Origin: Mesorhizobium sp. M1D.F.Ca.ET.043.01.1.1 | Lineage (GTDB): Bacteria; Pseudomonadota; Alphaproteobacteria; Rhizobiales; Rhizobiaceae | Length of the DNA stretch: 64,000 nt | Direction: 5' to 3' | Assembly: GCF_003952385.1 (NCBI RefSeq) | Contig: NZ_CP034444.1 | Coordinates: 5,779,001-5,843,000 of the forward strand | In this document: in pieces, positions 1 through 8,351 of the stretch | Layout: each line of letters begins with the position of its first letter | Numbering within the stretch: the stretch's first letter is position 1 | The notes under the pieces: generated by a model | Database searches by the model: none | What the model was told of the DNA's origin: nothing | Seen by the model: the letters and a program-made list of their open reading frames with translations, nothing else | Position numbers and translations under genes: made by a program

Positions 1-498
1 GTCATGCCGCTGTTGCTCTCGCCGCTGATCGTACCTGTGGTGATCACGGCCGTCGGCTCGTATCTGTTCTATGCGCGGATTGGACTTGCCAGCACCTATG
101 CCGGCATCATCCTGGCGCATACGGCTCTGGCCAGCCCGTTCGTCGTGGTGACGGTGGCCGCGAGCCTTACCGGTTTCGACCGCAATCTGATGCGTGCCGC
201 CGCGATCTCCGGCGCCAGGCCGCTGACCGCTTTTTTCCGGGTGATGCTGCCGCTGATCCTGCCCGGCGTGCTCTCTGGCGCCGCCTTCGCCTTCGTCACC
301 TCTTTCGACGAGGTGGTGGTGGTGCAGTTCCTCGCCAGCGCCAGTCAGCGCACCATGCCGCTCGAAATGTTCATCGGCCTGCGCGAGAAGCTCAGTCCCG
401 CCATCACCGCGGCGGCGACATTGATGATGGCGCTCTCCATCCTGCTGCTGCTGGTCGCGAATATTCTTTCGCGGCGCGGCCGGAAGGGCTCCGTCTAG
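1..498 (+). CDS. ABC transporter inner-membrane permease, PotC-like (5' end missing)
   Basis: The reading frame is open from the first base and ends at TAG 496-498, so the N-terminus lies outside the window. About 165 residues are visible. They form hydrophobic segments and the cytoplasmic EAA-type loop of binding-protein-dependent permeases (AAAISGA...FRVMLP, followed by LILPGVLSG). The pattern matches the PotC/PotH group that imports polyamines, opines or similar cations. A basic tail (SRRGRKG) ends the protein. The rest of the importer should lie upstream. Family assignment is firm; the substrate cannot be told from this fragment. Confidence 0.85.
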   Translation, partial: VMPLLLSPLIVPVVITAVGSYLFYARIGLASTYAGIILAHTALASPFVVVTVAASLTGFDRNLMRAAAISGARPLTAFFRVMLPLILPGVLSGAAFAFVTSFDEVVVVQFLASASQRTMPLEMFIGLREKLSPAITAAATLMMALSILLLLVANILSRRGRKGSV

Positions 499-555
499 CA
501 GAGCCTCTTGCGAGCGCCCGGCGCCTTACACTCCGTCACATGCTGCCGATTGGGA

Positions 556-580
556 GGAACGATCTCGCGGCTGATGCATT
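556..580 (+). promoter_or_regulatory. EcfG-like general-stress promoter (imperfect)
   Basis: GGAAC at 556-560 is followed after 16 bases by CATT at 577-580, against the alphaproteobacterial EcfG consensus GGAAC-N16/17-CGTT. It has one mismatch in the -10 element. Transcription would begin near 587, just ahead of the ATG at 609, which favours that start over upstream in-frame codons. It is plausible because otsA downstream has a perfect site. Confidence 0.4.
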
Positions 581-608
581 TTGCTTCCCTCAGCAGTTGA
601 GGGAATCC

Positions 609-1667
609 ATGCGCATTGCCCATGTCGCGCCGCTCTATGAGTCCGTCCCCCCGAGATTTTATGGCGGCACGGAGCGGATCGTCTCCTATCTCACCGAAGC
701 GCTGGTGGAACTGGGTCACGATGTGACGCTGTTCGCGAGCGGCGACAGCGAGACATCGGCGCGGCTGGTGCCCGGCCGCGACCAGGCTATACGCCTCGAC
801 CCGCGGCCGAAGAAATCGGAGATCGCGGCGCATCTGGCAATGCTTTGCGATGTGCGCGAACGGGCCGGCGAGTTCGACGTCATCCACTTCCATCTCAGCC
901 ATTTCGTGCATTTCCCGTTCTTCGAGCATATGGCGGGACGGACGGTGACGACGCCGCATGGCAGGCTCGACTATGTCGACCTGGCGCCGGCCTACACGCG
1001 CTTTCCGCGCTTTCCGATGATCTCCATCTCGCACGCCCAAAAGCGGGGATTGCCCCATGCCAACTGGCTGGCGACGATCCACCACGGGATCCCGGTCGAC
1101 GCCTATCCGCCGACCTACGAGAAGCCGGCCGGAGAGCCTTATCTCGCCTTTCTCGGACGACTTTCGCGCGACAAGCGGCCGGATCGGGCGATCGAGATCG
1201 CGCGGCGTTCGGGATTGAAGCTGAAGCTGGCGGCCAAGATCGGCGACGACGACCGCGCCTATTTTCACGACCGTATCGAGGCGCTCATCGACGGCGACCG
1301 CATCGACTATGTCGGCGAGATCGCGGAAGACGAGAAGGCCGAGTTTCTCGGCAACGCCGCGGGCCTGCTGTTTCCCATCGACTGGCCGGAGCCGTTCGGC
1401 CTGGCTCCGATCGAGGCCATGGCTTGCGGCACGCCGGTGATCGCCTGGAATTGCGGCGCCTTGCCGGAGATAATCGACCAGGGCGTGACCGGTTTCGTCG
1501 TCGACACGGTCGAAGACGCGGCCGCGGCGGTGCCGGCCCTGACCCAGCTCGACCGGCGGCAGGTGAGGGCGGTCTTCGAAAAGCGGTTTTCGGCCACTAG
1601 GATGGCGGGCGACTACCTTGCCGCCTATATGCGCCTGATCGGTGCTCATGCGGTCAAGGCTTCGTGA
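609..1667 (+). CDS. Family 4 glycosyltransferase
   Basis: The product is a 352-residue GT-B fold glycosyltransferase that should move a sugar from an activated donor to an unknown acceptor in the cytoplasm. The N-terminal half has the GGTE loop (residues 19-22), typical of GT4 donor/acceptor domains. The C-terminal half has the E-x7-E motif (E261 and E269, in EPFGLAPIEAMACG). The ATG at 609 is chosen because the protein then begins MRIAHVAPLYE, the usual first beta-strand, and because a candidate stress promoter lies just before it. It precedes a glycogen-debranching-like gene and trehalose genes, so a role in storage or protective glycans is likely. The acceptor is unknown. Confidence 0.88.
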   Translation: MRIAHVAPLYESVPPRFYGGTERIVSYLTEALVELGHDVTLFASGDSETSARLVPGRDQAIRLDPRPKKSEIAAHLAMLCDVRERAGEFDVIHFHLSHFVHFPFFEHMAGRTVTTPHGRLDYVDLAPAYTRFPRFPMISISHAQKRGLPHANWLATIHHGIPVDAYPPTYEKPAGEPYLAFLGRLSRDKRPDRAIEIARRSGLKLKLAAKIGDDDRAYFHDRIEALIDGDRIDYVGEIAEDEKAEFLGNAAGLLFPIDWPEPFGLAPIEAMACGTPVIAWNCGALPEIIDQGVTGFVVDTVEDAAAAVPALTQLDRRQVRAVFEKRFSATRMAGDYLAAYMRLIGAHAVKAS

Positions 1668-1709
1668 ACCATATGCCTTAGGGGGGCGCAGCTAGCGAAG
1701 AGGTTTAGA

Positions 1710-3872
1710 ATGATGGAACTCGACGAGCGCAAGCTCGATCCCGCCGTGGCCCTTGCCTCGCTGGACGAAACCGCGCCACGGGAACCACATCGGCTGTTCG
1801 CGCTCAAACAGGGCGACTGTTTCGTCGTCGCGGACGCCTATGGCGAAATCAGGGGCGCCGGCGACGGTTTCTTTCGCGATGACACCCGCGTCCTGTCCGA
1901 ATTCCGCCTGACCGTCGGCGGCAGGCAGATGTCGCTGCTCGGTGCCTCGCTCAGCCAGGACAACGTGCTGTTCACCAGCAACCTGACCAACCTGCCTATC
2001 CAGAGCGCCGCCGGCCGCGACATTCCGCAAGGCGCGATCCACATCGAGCGCGTCAGACTGATCTGGCAGGACAGGCTGTTCGAGCGCATCACGCTTTCCA
2101 ACTACAGCCGCGAGCACTCGACCATTGCGGTCTCGCTGCATTTCGCCGCCGATTTCCGCGACATGTTCGAGGTGCGCGGCTCGACGCGTCCACGGCGCGG
2201 CACGGTCCATGTCGCCAAGACCGACAAGGCGTCGGTGCTGCTCGGCTATGACGGCCTCGACGGCTTGCCGCGCCTGTCGGCCGTCTCCTTCTCGCAAGCT
2301 CCCGACCAGTTGCACGACAATCGCGCCGACTTCCTGATCGCGGTCACCAAGCGCAGCAGCAAGGTGCTCTATGTCGAGGTCGGTCCCGAGATCGCCGACA
2401 CGCCCGGGCGCGACCGCTTCCGCGCCGCCGCTGCGCGCGCGCGTTTCGGCATGCGCGCCAAGCGCCGGCATGGCGCCACGGTGCGCAGTTCCGGCCGTGT
2501 CTTCAACGACTGGGTCGAGCGCGCCCGCGCCGATGTCGCACTGCTCACCACGGAGCTCGCGACCGGTCCCTATCCCTATGCCGGCATCCCGTGGTTCTCG
2601 ACGGCCTTCGGCCGCGACGGCGTGATCTCCGGCTTGCAGATGCTGTGGCTCAATCCCGGCCTTGCGCGCGGTGTGCTGGCCTTTCTCGCCGAGCATCAGG
2701 CGACGGAGACCTCGCCCTTCAGCGATTCCCAGCCGGGCAAGATCATGCACGAGACGCGCAAGGGCGAGATGGCGGCGCTGCGCGAGCTTCCCTTCGGCCG
2801 CTATTACGGCGGCGTCGACACGACGCCGCTCTACATTCATCTTGCCTGCGCCTATGCCGACCGCACCGGCGACATGGCCTTTATCGATACGCTCTGGCCA
2901 TCGCTCAAGGCGGCCGCCGAATGGACGGAGGAGGCAAGCCGGGCGACGGGTTTCGTCACTTACCAGCGCGCCGCCGAGTCCGGCCTGGCCAACCAGGGCT
3001 GGAAGGACAGTATCGATTCGGTCTTCCACGCCGACGGACGCATTCCCAAAGGGCCGATCGCCCTGGTCGAGGTGCAGGGCTATGTCTTTGCGGCCTACCG
3101 GGGACTCGCGGCGCTGGCGCGCCGCCGCGGCGAGTACGCCGAAGCCGAGCATTGGGAAAACCGCGCCGAAGAAATGCGGGTTGCCGTCGAGCGCGATTTC
3201 TGGATAGACGACCTCAATTTCTACGCCCTGGCCATCGACGGCGAGGGCAAGCCCTGCGAGGTCCGCACGTCCAACGTCGGCCATCTCCTCTATGTCGGGC
3301 TGCCGCAGCCGGAGCGCGCCAAGATGGTCGCCGACCAGCTGCTCTCGGCCTCTTTCCATTCCGGCTGGGGATTAAGGACGCTCGCCGACGACGCGGTGTT
3401 CTTCAACCCGATGTCCTACCATAACGGCTCGATCTGGCCGCACGACACCGCGCTCTGCGGCGTCGGGCTGGCGCGCTACGGCGAACGCGACAGCGTGGTG
3501 CGGCTGATGAGCGGCACTTTCGAGTCGGCCGTGCACTTCAACATGCGGCTACCGGAGTTGTTCTGCGGCTTCATCCGGGCGCCGGGCGAGGCGCCGATCG
3601 CCTATCCTGTCGCCTGCCTGCCGCAGGCCTGGTCGGCAGGTTCCACCTTCATGCTGATGCAAGCCTGCCTCGGCCTGGAAATCGATGGATGGGAAGGCGA
3701 GTTGCACGTCACACGCCCAAGGCTGCCGATCGGTATCGACACACTCACGCTCCGGCATCTGACCGTCGGCGACAAATCCGTCGACCTGACCTTCCAGCGC
3801 GTCGGCGACCGGGTCGTCGCCTTCCTTGCCGACCGGCATGAGGGCATGGTGCCGCTCATCGTGCGAACCTAG
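1710..3872 (+). CDS. Amylo-alpha-1,6-glucosidase / glycogen debranching-like protein
   Basis: This 720-residue cytoplasmic protein has a beta-sandwich N-terminal domain (about residues 25-220; GDE_N_bis type, with FFRDDTRVLSEF). It is followed by an (alpha/alpha)6 barrel (about 260-690) resembling the glucosidase domain of debranching enzymes; WFSTAFGRDGV and the later SYHNGSIWPHD block are typical. Such proteins hydrolyse alpha-1,6-linked glucose or related glycans. The gene follows the glycosyltransferase by 42 bases and precedes otsA, suggesting coordinated handling of glycogen/trehalose-type carbohydrate. The start ATGATG has GAGG a few bases upstream. Family membership is clear; the true substrate is inferred. 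Confidence 0.85.
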   Translation: MMELDERKLDPAVALASLDETAPREPHRLFALKQGDCFVVADAYGEIRGAGDGFFRDDTRVLSEFRLTVGGRQMSLLGASLSQDNVLFTSNLTNLPIQSAAGRDIPQGAIHIERVRLIWQDRLFERITLSNYSREHSTIAVSLHFAADFRDMFEVRGSTRPRRGTVHVAKTDKASVLLGYDGLDGLPRLSAVSFSQAPDQLHDNRADFLIAVTKRSSKVLYVEVGPEIADTPGRDRFRAAAARARFGMRAKRRHGATVRSSGRVFNDWVERARADVALLTTELATGPYPYAGIPWFSTAFGRDGVISGLQMLWLNPGLARGVLAFLAEHQATETSPFSDSQPGKIMHETRKGEMAALRELPFGRYYGGVDTTPLYIHLACAYADRTGDMAFIDTLWPSLKAAAEWTEEASRATGFVTYQRAAESGLANQGWKDSIDSVFHADGRIPKGPIALVEVQGYVFAAYRGLAALARRRGEYAEAEHWENRAEEMRVAVERDFWIDDLNFYALAIDGEGKPCEVRTSNVGHLLYVGLPQPERAKMVADQLLSASFHSGWGLRTLADDAVFFNPMSYHNGSIWPHDTALCGVGLARYGERDSVVRLMSGTFESAVHFNMRLPELFCGFIRAPGEAPIAYPVACLPQAWSAGSTFMLMQACLGLEIDGWEGELHVTRPRLPIGIDTLTLRHLTVGDKSVDLTFQRVGDRVVAFLADRHEGMVPLIVRT

Positions 3873-3914
3873 AACAAAGGCCGGCAAGGTTACGCCCGGA
3901 AACCGAAAAATGTC

Positions 3915-3939
3915 GGAACCGATCCCAACTTTGTGCGTT
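3915..3939 (+). promoter_or_regulatory. EcfG general-stress promoter of otsA
   Basis: GGAAC (3915-3919), exactly 16 bases, then CGTT (3936-3939): a full match to the EcfG/RpoE2 consensus of alphaproteobacteria. Transcription would begin near 3946, giving a leader of about 75 bases to the ATG at 4022. This rules out in-frame start codons upstream of about 3946. Confidence 0.75.
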
Positions 3940-4021
3940 GCAAACCCGTACCGGCCTACCGGTCCGCAGCCGGCAAGAACGAAAACAAAACAGCGGACAG
4001 CCTGAGGCAACCTGGCATTCA

Positions 4022-5815
4022 ATGACACAGTACGGCGTCGACCTCTTGTGGGTCCTTATCTTGGCGAGTCTCGGACTTTCGGCTCTCGCGATCTTCGTTT
4101 CAGTATCCAGGCACCGTCATCAGCATCCAATGGCTGTGAACTCGCCCGCTTCGGGTGACGACGTCGCTTCGGATGCCGCGCGCAACGTGTTGCGGGAATT
4201 CGAGAAGAACGGACAGTCGGTCGACGCGGCGCTGGTCACCTGGTCGCCGGAGACGCTGCGCAAGATTCTTGCCGAGGATCTGCCGGACGCACAGGTCATC
4301 GTCGTTTCCAACCGCGAGCCTTACATCCACAACGAGGACAAGAACGGCGATGTCGAACTCGTCGTTCCGGCGAGCGGACTGGTCTCGGCGCTGGAGCCGA
4401 TCACGCGCGCCTGCGCCGGCACCTGGATCGCCTATGGCGGCGGAAGCGCGGATCGCCAGGTGGTCGACAACGACGACCGGGTGCAGGTGCCGCCTGAAAA
4501 TCCATCCTATGCGCTGCGCCGGGTCTGGCTGACTGAAGACGAATACCAGGGCTATTATCTCGGCTTCGCCAATGAAGGGCTGTGGCCGCTCTGCCATATC
4601 GCCTTCACCCGACCGATCTTCCGCGAGTCGGACTGGGAGGCCTATGAGGCCGTCAACCGCAAATTCGCCGATACGGTGGTTGCCGAGGCCCGCAACGAAC
4701 GGCCGATCGTGCTGGTCCAGGATTATCATTTCGCGCTTCTGCCGCGCATGATCCGCGAGCGCCTGCCCGAGGCGATCGTCATCACCTTCTGGCACATTCC
4801 GTGGCCGAACTCGGAAGTGTTCAGCATCTGTCCGTGGCGCGAGCGCATCCTGGACGGGCTGCTGGGCAGCTCGATCATCGGCTTCCACACCCAGTTCCAT
4901 GCCAACAACTTCACCGAGAGCGTCGACCGCTTCATGGAAAGCCGGATCGAACGTGCAGATGCCGCGGTGTCCTATGGCGGCCAGACGACCTTGGTCCACG
5001 CCTATCCGATCTCCATCGAATGGCCTGTCCAACTCCTGAAGAGCCTGCCGCCGGTCGAGGAATGCCGCGCCCACATCCGCGAGCGCTTCGGGATTCCTGC
5101 CGACGCAAAACTGTGCGTCGGCGTCGAGCGCCTCGACTACACCAAGGGGATTCTCGACCGCTTCCATGCGCTGGAGGAACTGTTCATCCGCTACCCCGAA
5201 ATGATCGGCAAGGCGGTGTTCCTGCAGATCGCCGCACCGAGCCGGGGCACGTTGCCGGCCTACAGACAACTGCATGAGGAGTGCCAGCGCCTCGCCGAGG
5301 AACTCAACGAGCGCTATGGCAGCGGCAGCTATCGGCCGGTCGTGCTCGTGGCCGAGCATCACTCGCAGAAGGACGTCTACAAGATCTACCGGGCGGCCGA
5401 CATCTGCCTGGTCACCAGCCTGCATGACGGCATGAACCTGGTGGCCAAGGAATTCGTCGCCGCACGCGACGACGAAGAGGGCGTGCTTCTGCTCAGCACA
5501 TTTGCCGGCGCTTCGCGCGAATTGCTGGAAGCGCTGATCGTCAACCCTTACGACGCGGCGATGATGAGCGAAGCCATGCGGCAGGCGCTGGTCATGGGGC
5601 CCGACGAGCAGCGCGAGCGCATGCGGCGCATGCGCGAGATCGTGCGCGACAACAATGTCTATCGCTGGGCCGGCAGCATGCTGCTCGACGCGGCGCGGCT
5701 GAGGAAGCGCGGCGAGCTCGACCGGGTCACCGCATTATCCGAACGGCCGGCGGTCGCCAACGGCGACAATGTCGTCTCCATCTTCGAACGCAAACAGGCA
5801 GCCGGATACCGATGA
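4022..5815 (+). CDS. otsA: Trehalose-6-phosphate synthase (GT20) with N-terminal membrane segment
   Basis: It makes trehalose 6-phosphate from a nucleotide-glucose and glucose 6-phosphate, a step in osmotic and desiccation protection. GT20 landmarks are all present: SNREPY near the glycosyltransferase start, [27 protein letters not shown] and the C-terminal [15 protein letters not shown]. At 597 residues it is about 100 longer than ordinary OtsA. The extra N-terminus holds a hydrophobic segment (about residues 8-27) followed by a basic RHRHQH stretch, so the enzyme may be anchored in the membrane. The ATG at 4022 is chosen because a perfect EcfG promoter would start transcription near 3946. 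An alternative ATG at 4130 would remove the membrane segment. It overlaps otsB by 4 bases. Confidence 0.93.
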   Translation: MTQYGVDLLWVLILASLGLSALAIFVSVSRHRHQHPMAVNSPASGDDVASDAARNVLREFEKNGQSVDAALVTWSPETLRKILAEDLPDAQVIVVSNREPYIHNEDKNGDVELVVPASGLVSALEPITRACAGTWIAYGGGSADRQVVDNDDRVQVPPENPSYALRRVWLTEDEYQGYYLGFANEGLWPLCHIAFTRPIFRESDWEAYEAVNRKFADTVVAEARNERPIVLVQDYHFALLPRMIRERLPEAIVITFWHIPWPNSEVFSICPWRERILDGLLGSSIIGFHTQFHANNFTESVDRFMESRIERADAAVSYGGQTTLVHAYPISIEWPVQLLKSLPPVEECRAHIRERFGIPADAKLCVGVERLDYTKGILDRFHALEELFIRYPEMIGKAVFLQIAAPSRGTLPAYRQLHEECQRLAEELNERYGSGSYRPVVLVAEHHSQKDVYKIYRAADICLVTSLHDGMNLVAKEFVAARDDEEGVLLLSTFAGASRELLEALIVNPYDAAMMSEAMRQALVMGPDEQRERMRRMREIVRDNNVYRWAGSMLLDAARLRKRGELDRVTALSERPAVANGDNVVSIFERKQAAGYR

Positions 5816-6593
5816 ATATTCAGACAGATTTGACGCCGCGCCTTCCAGACGGCCGGTGGGCGCTCTTCCTCGACATTGACGGCACGTTGCTCGAGCATGC
5901 CGCGCATCCGGACAGCGTGTCGGTCAGCGACGACCTGCGGCTCCTCCTGGAGACGGTGGAGCGCCGGCTGGACGGCGCGCTCGCCTTCATCACCGGCCGT
6001 TCCATCGCGGCCGTCGACGGACTGTTCGATCCCTTGAAGCTGCGGATCGCCGGCCTCTACGGGCTGGAGCACAGGCTGACACCTGACGGGCAAATCGAGG
6101 CTGCCGACGAGCCGGCGGATATGGCAGCGCTTGCCGACGAGATCGAGCTGGAGCTGGCAAGCCAGGCCGTCTATGTCGAGCGCAAGGGCCCGGTGCTGGC
6201 CATTCATACAAGGGCGGCGCCGCATTTGCTCACCCGCGCGACGGAGCTGGTCGAGGCGGCGCTCGCCCGCCTGCCGAAAGGCTACCGCGTGATCGCCGGC
6301 AATGCAGGTGTCGAGCTGATGCCGCTGGAGGCAGCCAAGGGCGCCGCGATCCGGCGCTTCATGCAGCTCGATCCGTTCAGCGGCAGGCGGCCGGTGTTCC
6401 TCGGTGACGACACGTCCGATGAAAACGGTTTTGAGACCGTCAATGCCGCCGGGGGATCTCGATCCGCGTGAAGCCGCAGGGCGAGACCACGGCACGTTTC
6501 GCCATTGCCGATGTCGCCGGCGCGATCGCCTGGCTCGAGGCGAATTTCAGTGACGGCGTCGAAGAGGCGGCCCACGGCGATCTCACCGCCTGA
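5812..6593 (+). pseudogene. otsB: Trehalose-6-phosphate phosphatase, interrupted by a -1 frameshift
   Basis: The gene encodes a HAD-family phosphatase that would convert trehalose 6-phosphate to trehalose. The first HAD motif is FLDIDGT (about residues 19-25) and the last is LGDDTSDENGF. The opening frame stops early at TGA 6469-6471 after NAAGGSRSA (219 residues). From 6456 the next frame continues the expected family C-terminus (ISIRVKPQGET to DGVEEAAHGDLTA) and stops at 6591-6593, giving a normal length near 260. The break is at the run of five Gs, 6451-6455: one base is missing, or the ribosome slips back one base. All catalytic motifs precede the break, so the short product might retain some activity. 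A sequencing error is possible. Confidence 0.85.
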
Positions 6594-6620
6594 TCAAACT
6601 CGGAAAAGTCCGTAACGCGA

Positions 6621-6646
6621 AAAAACGGCCCCGCACGAGGCCGTCT
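6621..6646 (-). terminator. Rho-independent terminator of the small secreted-protein gene
   Basis: The inverted repeat ACGGCC / GGCCGT (6625-6630 and 6639-6644) has an 8-base loop. Read on the minus strand, the stem is followed by a run of six Ts. It lies 24 bases beyond the stop codon of the minus-strand gene at 6669-6974. It may also end the otsB transcript from the other side. Confidence 0.75.
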
Positions 6647-6668
6647 TACGTATGGTTGCGCCGACCGC

Positions 6669-6974
6669 CTACTTGCTGCCGCCGTTCTCCTTGACGCTGC
6701 TGCAGAACTCCGGATGAGAGTTGGCTGCGTTGGCGTTCTTGGCCTCATCCGCACACGCGGTCATCATCGCCGTTTGATCCTCGGGCGAAAGTGCCTTCCA
6801 CGCCTTTGTGAAGGCGTCCTTGCCGACCATCGTCTTCATGCTGGAGTCGGTATAGAAGGGCTGCATCTTGGCCGGATCGTCGAGTGCCGACGTACCGGTC
6901 TCGCCGGCGGCGAGAGCCGAGCCGGCGATCATCGAAAGCGCCATGGCGCCGAAGCAGATCATCTTGATGTTCAC
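6669..6974 (-). CDS. Small secreted protein, stress-regulated, function unknown
   Basis: This is a 101-residue protein with an N-terminal signal peptide (residues 1 to about 22: a lysine near the start, hydrophobic core, then SALAAG). The mature part is about 79 residues with two cysteines, C74 and C91, that could form a disulfide, and a C-terminal KENGGSK. The start is GTG at 6974, preceded by a perfect AGGAGG (6988-6983). An inverted repeat (6989-7012) sits directly upstream of this ribosome site. A perfect EcfG promoter lies at 7048-7024. I do not recognise a named family. The promoter points to an envelope-stress or general-stress role. It has its own terminator and is monocistronic. Confidence 0.85.
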   Translation of the reverse strand: MNIKMICFGAMALSMIAGSALAAGETGTSALDDPAKMQPFYTDSSMKTMVGKDAFTKAWKALSPEDQTAMMTACADEAKNANAANSHPEFCSSVKENGGSK

Positions 6975-7023
6975 GATATAATCCTCCTGTTGCTTTCGAT
7001 CGTCGAAGCAACGATCGGAAACC

Positions 7024-7048
7024 AACGGAAGGTTTGGATGAAAGTTCC
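7024..7048 (-). promoter_or_regulatory. EcfG general-stress promoter of the small secreted-protein gene
   Basis: On the minus strand GGAAC (7048-7044) is followed after exactly 16 bases by CGTT (7027-7024), a full consensus match. The predicted start, near 7017, leaves a leader of about 43 bases containing the inverted repeat 6989-7012 and the AGGAGG ribosome site. Confidence 0.75.
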
Positions 7049-7173
7049 AGGTTTTCGCTGATCCACGCGAAAATATTGCCGCAGGGGACTGGAAACCTTG
7101 CGTGATTTTCCCGTACTGCGGCGAAAAATGCCCGAGCCAATTGTTAGGGGATTTGCCGCCTTCGTCTAAGTCC

Positions 7174-8205
7174 TCAGTTCCTGTCGACCGGCTTGGAGCG
7201 CATCCGGGAAACGGTCTCGCGTTCGGCGCGCTTGGAGCGCATCGGCGGCAGGCCGCGATCGACAAGGTCCATGTCTTCCAGCACCATGTCGCCCATGCGC
7301 TTGAAGGCGACGTCGAGCGCGCCGGCGCGGTGGGCCGATCGCAGAAAGCCGGGGAGGGCGCGCACCGGATGCTTTTTCGCCAGCGGCTCTTCCGGAAACA
7401 CGTCGCTTGCGGCAACGATATGGCCGCTTCGCACGGCCTCCATCAAGGCCGGGAAATCGACGACGCCGGCGCGGCTGAGCAGGATGAAGGCTGCCCCTTT
7501 GCGCATTTTCGCGAAGGCGTCGGCGCCGAGAAAACCCTGGTTCTCGCTGGTCACCGAGGCGACGACGAAGACGAAATCGCTTTGCGACAGCACCGTGTCG
7601 AGCGAGGCCGGCTCGACGCCATGCTCCACCAGCACGGAAGGCGGCAGCCACGGATCGAAGACCCGGGTGCGGGTGCGGAAGCCGGTCAGCAGGCGATTGA
7701 GCGCGCGGCCGAGATCGCCGAAGCCGATGATGCCGACATCGGAACCGGAAAGCAGACGTGCGCTCTGGTTGCCGTCGCCGCCCCAGAGTTCCTTACCTTG
7801 CCGGAAGGCGAGGTCGGCATCGACGATGCCGCGCGCCAGGTTGAGCGCCATGGCGAGCCCGAGTTCGGCGACCGGCTCGGCAAAGACCAGGCCGGTGGTG
7901 ACGACATGGATGCCGCGGGCAAACAGCGTCTCATAGGGCAAGTTGTTGATGAGATTGGTCTCGACATTGAAGATGCAGCGCAGCGCCGTCATCTTTTGCA
8001 GCGTCTGCGGAGCGATCGGCGGCTGGCCGACGATGTAGCGCGCGTCGGCAAGCACATCCGACGGCAACTCCGCGACGCCTTCGGGCGTTGTCTCGACTAT
8101 GCGATATTTGCTGCGAAACAGCGTCAACTGCGCCGGCGTGAAGATCAGGTCGAGCGTGCGCGGTTCGGGTGCGCTGATGACCAGCGGCAAGGCCTTGTCG
8201 GACAT
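7174..8205 (-). CDS. D-2-hydroxyacid dehydrogenase family protein
   Basis: A 343-residue NAD(P)-dependent dehydrogenase of the D-isomer 2-hydroxyacid family (phosphoglycerate/glyoxylate reductase type). It has the dinucleotide motif GIIGFGDLG in the middle Rossmann domain and the family layout of two interleaved domains. The ATG at 8205 is preceded by GGGAGG with good spacing. It is transcribed away from the LacI regulator at 8352, and both share a 146-base spacer carrying palindromic operator-like sites. It probably reduces or oxidises an intermediate of the sugar pathway encoded on the other side. The substrate cannot be deduced. Confidence 0.85.
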   Translation of the reverse strand: MSDKALPLVISAPEPRTLDLIFTPAQLTLFRSKYRIVETTPEGVAELPSDVLADARYIVGQPPIAPQTLQKMTALRCIFNVETNLINNLPYETLFARGIHVVTTGLVFAEPVAELGLAMALNLARGIVDADLAFRQGKELWGGDGNQSARLLSGSDVGIIGFGDLGRALNRLLTGFRTRTRVFDPWLPPSVLVEHGVEPASLDTVLSQSDFVFVVASVTSENQGFLGADAFAKMRKGAAFILLSRAGVVDFPALMEAVRSGHIVAASDVFPEEPLAKKHPVRALPGFLRSAHRAGALDVAFKRMGDMVLEDMDLVDRGLPPMRSKRAERETVSRMRSKPVDRN

Positions 8206-8286
8206 GATTATTTTCCTCCCGGCGCGATTGGATCGCGTCAATCACATCTGCGTTTTTTACTCCGGATGAAACGATTTACAACAGCG

Positions 8287-8306
8287 AAAAATCGATTTAT
8301 CGATTA
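8287..8306. promoter_or_regulatory. Candidate LacI-type operator in the divergent spacer
   Basis: AAATCGATTT is at 8289-8298 and a second ATCGAT is at 8299-8304, giving overlapping palindromes with a central CG, typical of LacI-family operators. A related half (AAACGATTTAC) lies just upstream near 8270-8279. A perfect 12-base version (TAAATCGATTTA) recurs at 9522-9533. It is positioned to control both the dehydrogenase and the lacI gene. Confidence 0.5.
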
Positions 8307-8351
8307 CATTGATAAGAAGGCAGGCGGCCGCTTGCCTTCGGGAGAAAATTG

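Noticed and set aside
480..505. Terminator after the first permease
   Set aside because: GGCTC/GAGCC can pair but the stem is short and no T run follows.
495..1649. Long minus-strand open frame opposite the glycosyltransferase
   Set aside because: It is the antisense of a clear GT4 gene, rich in R, D and H with no family features; typical of GC-rich DNA.
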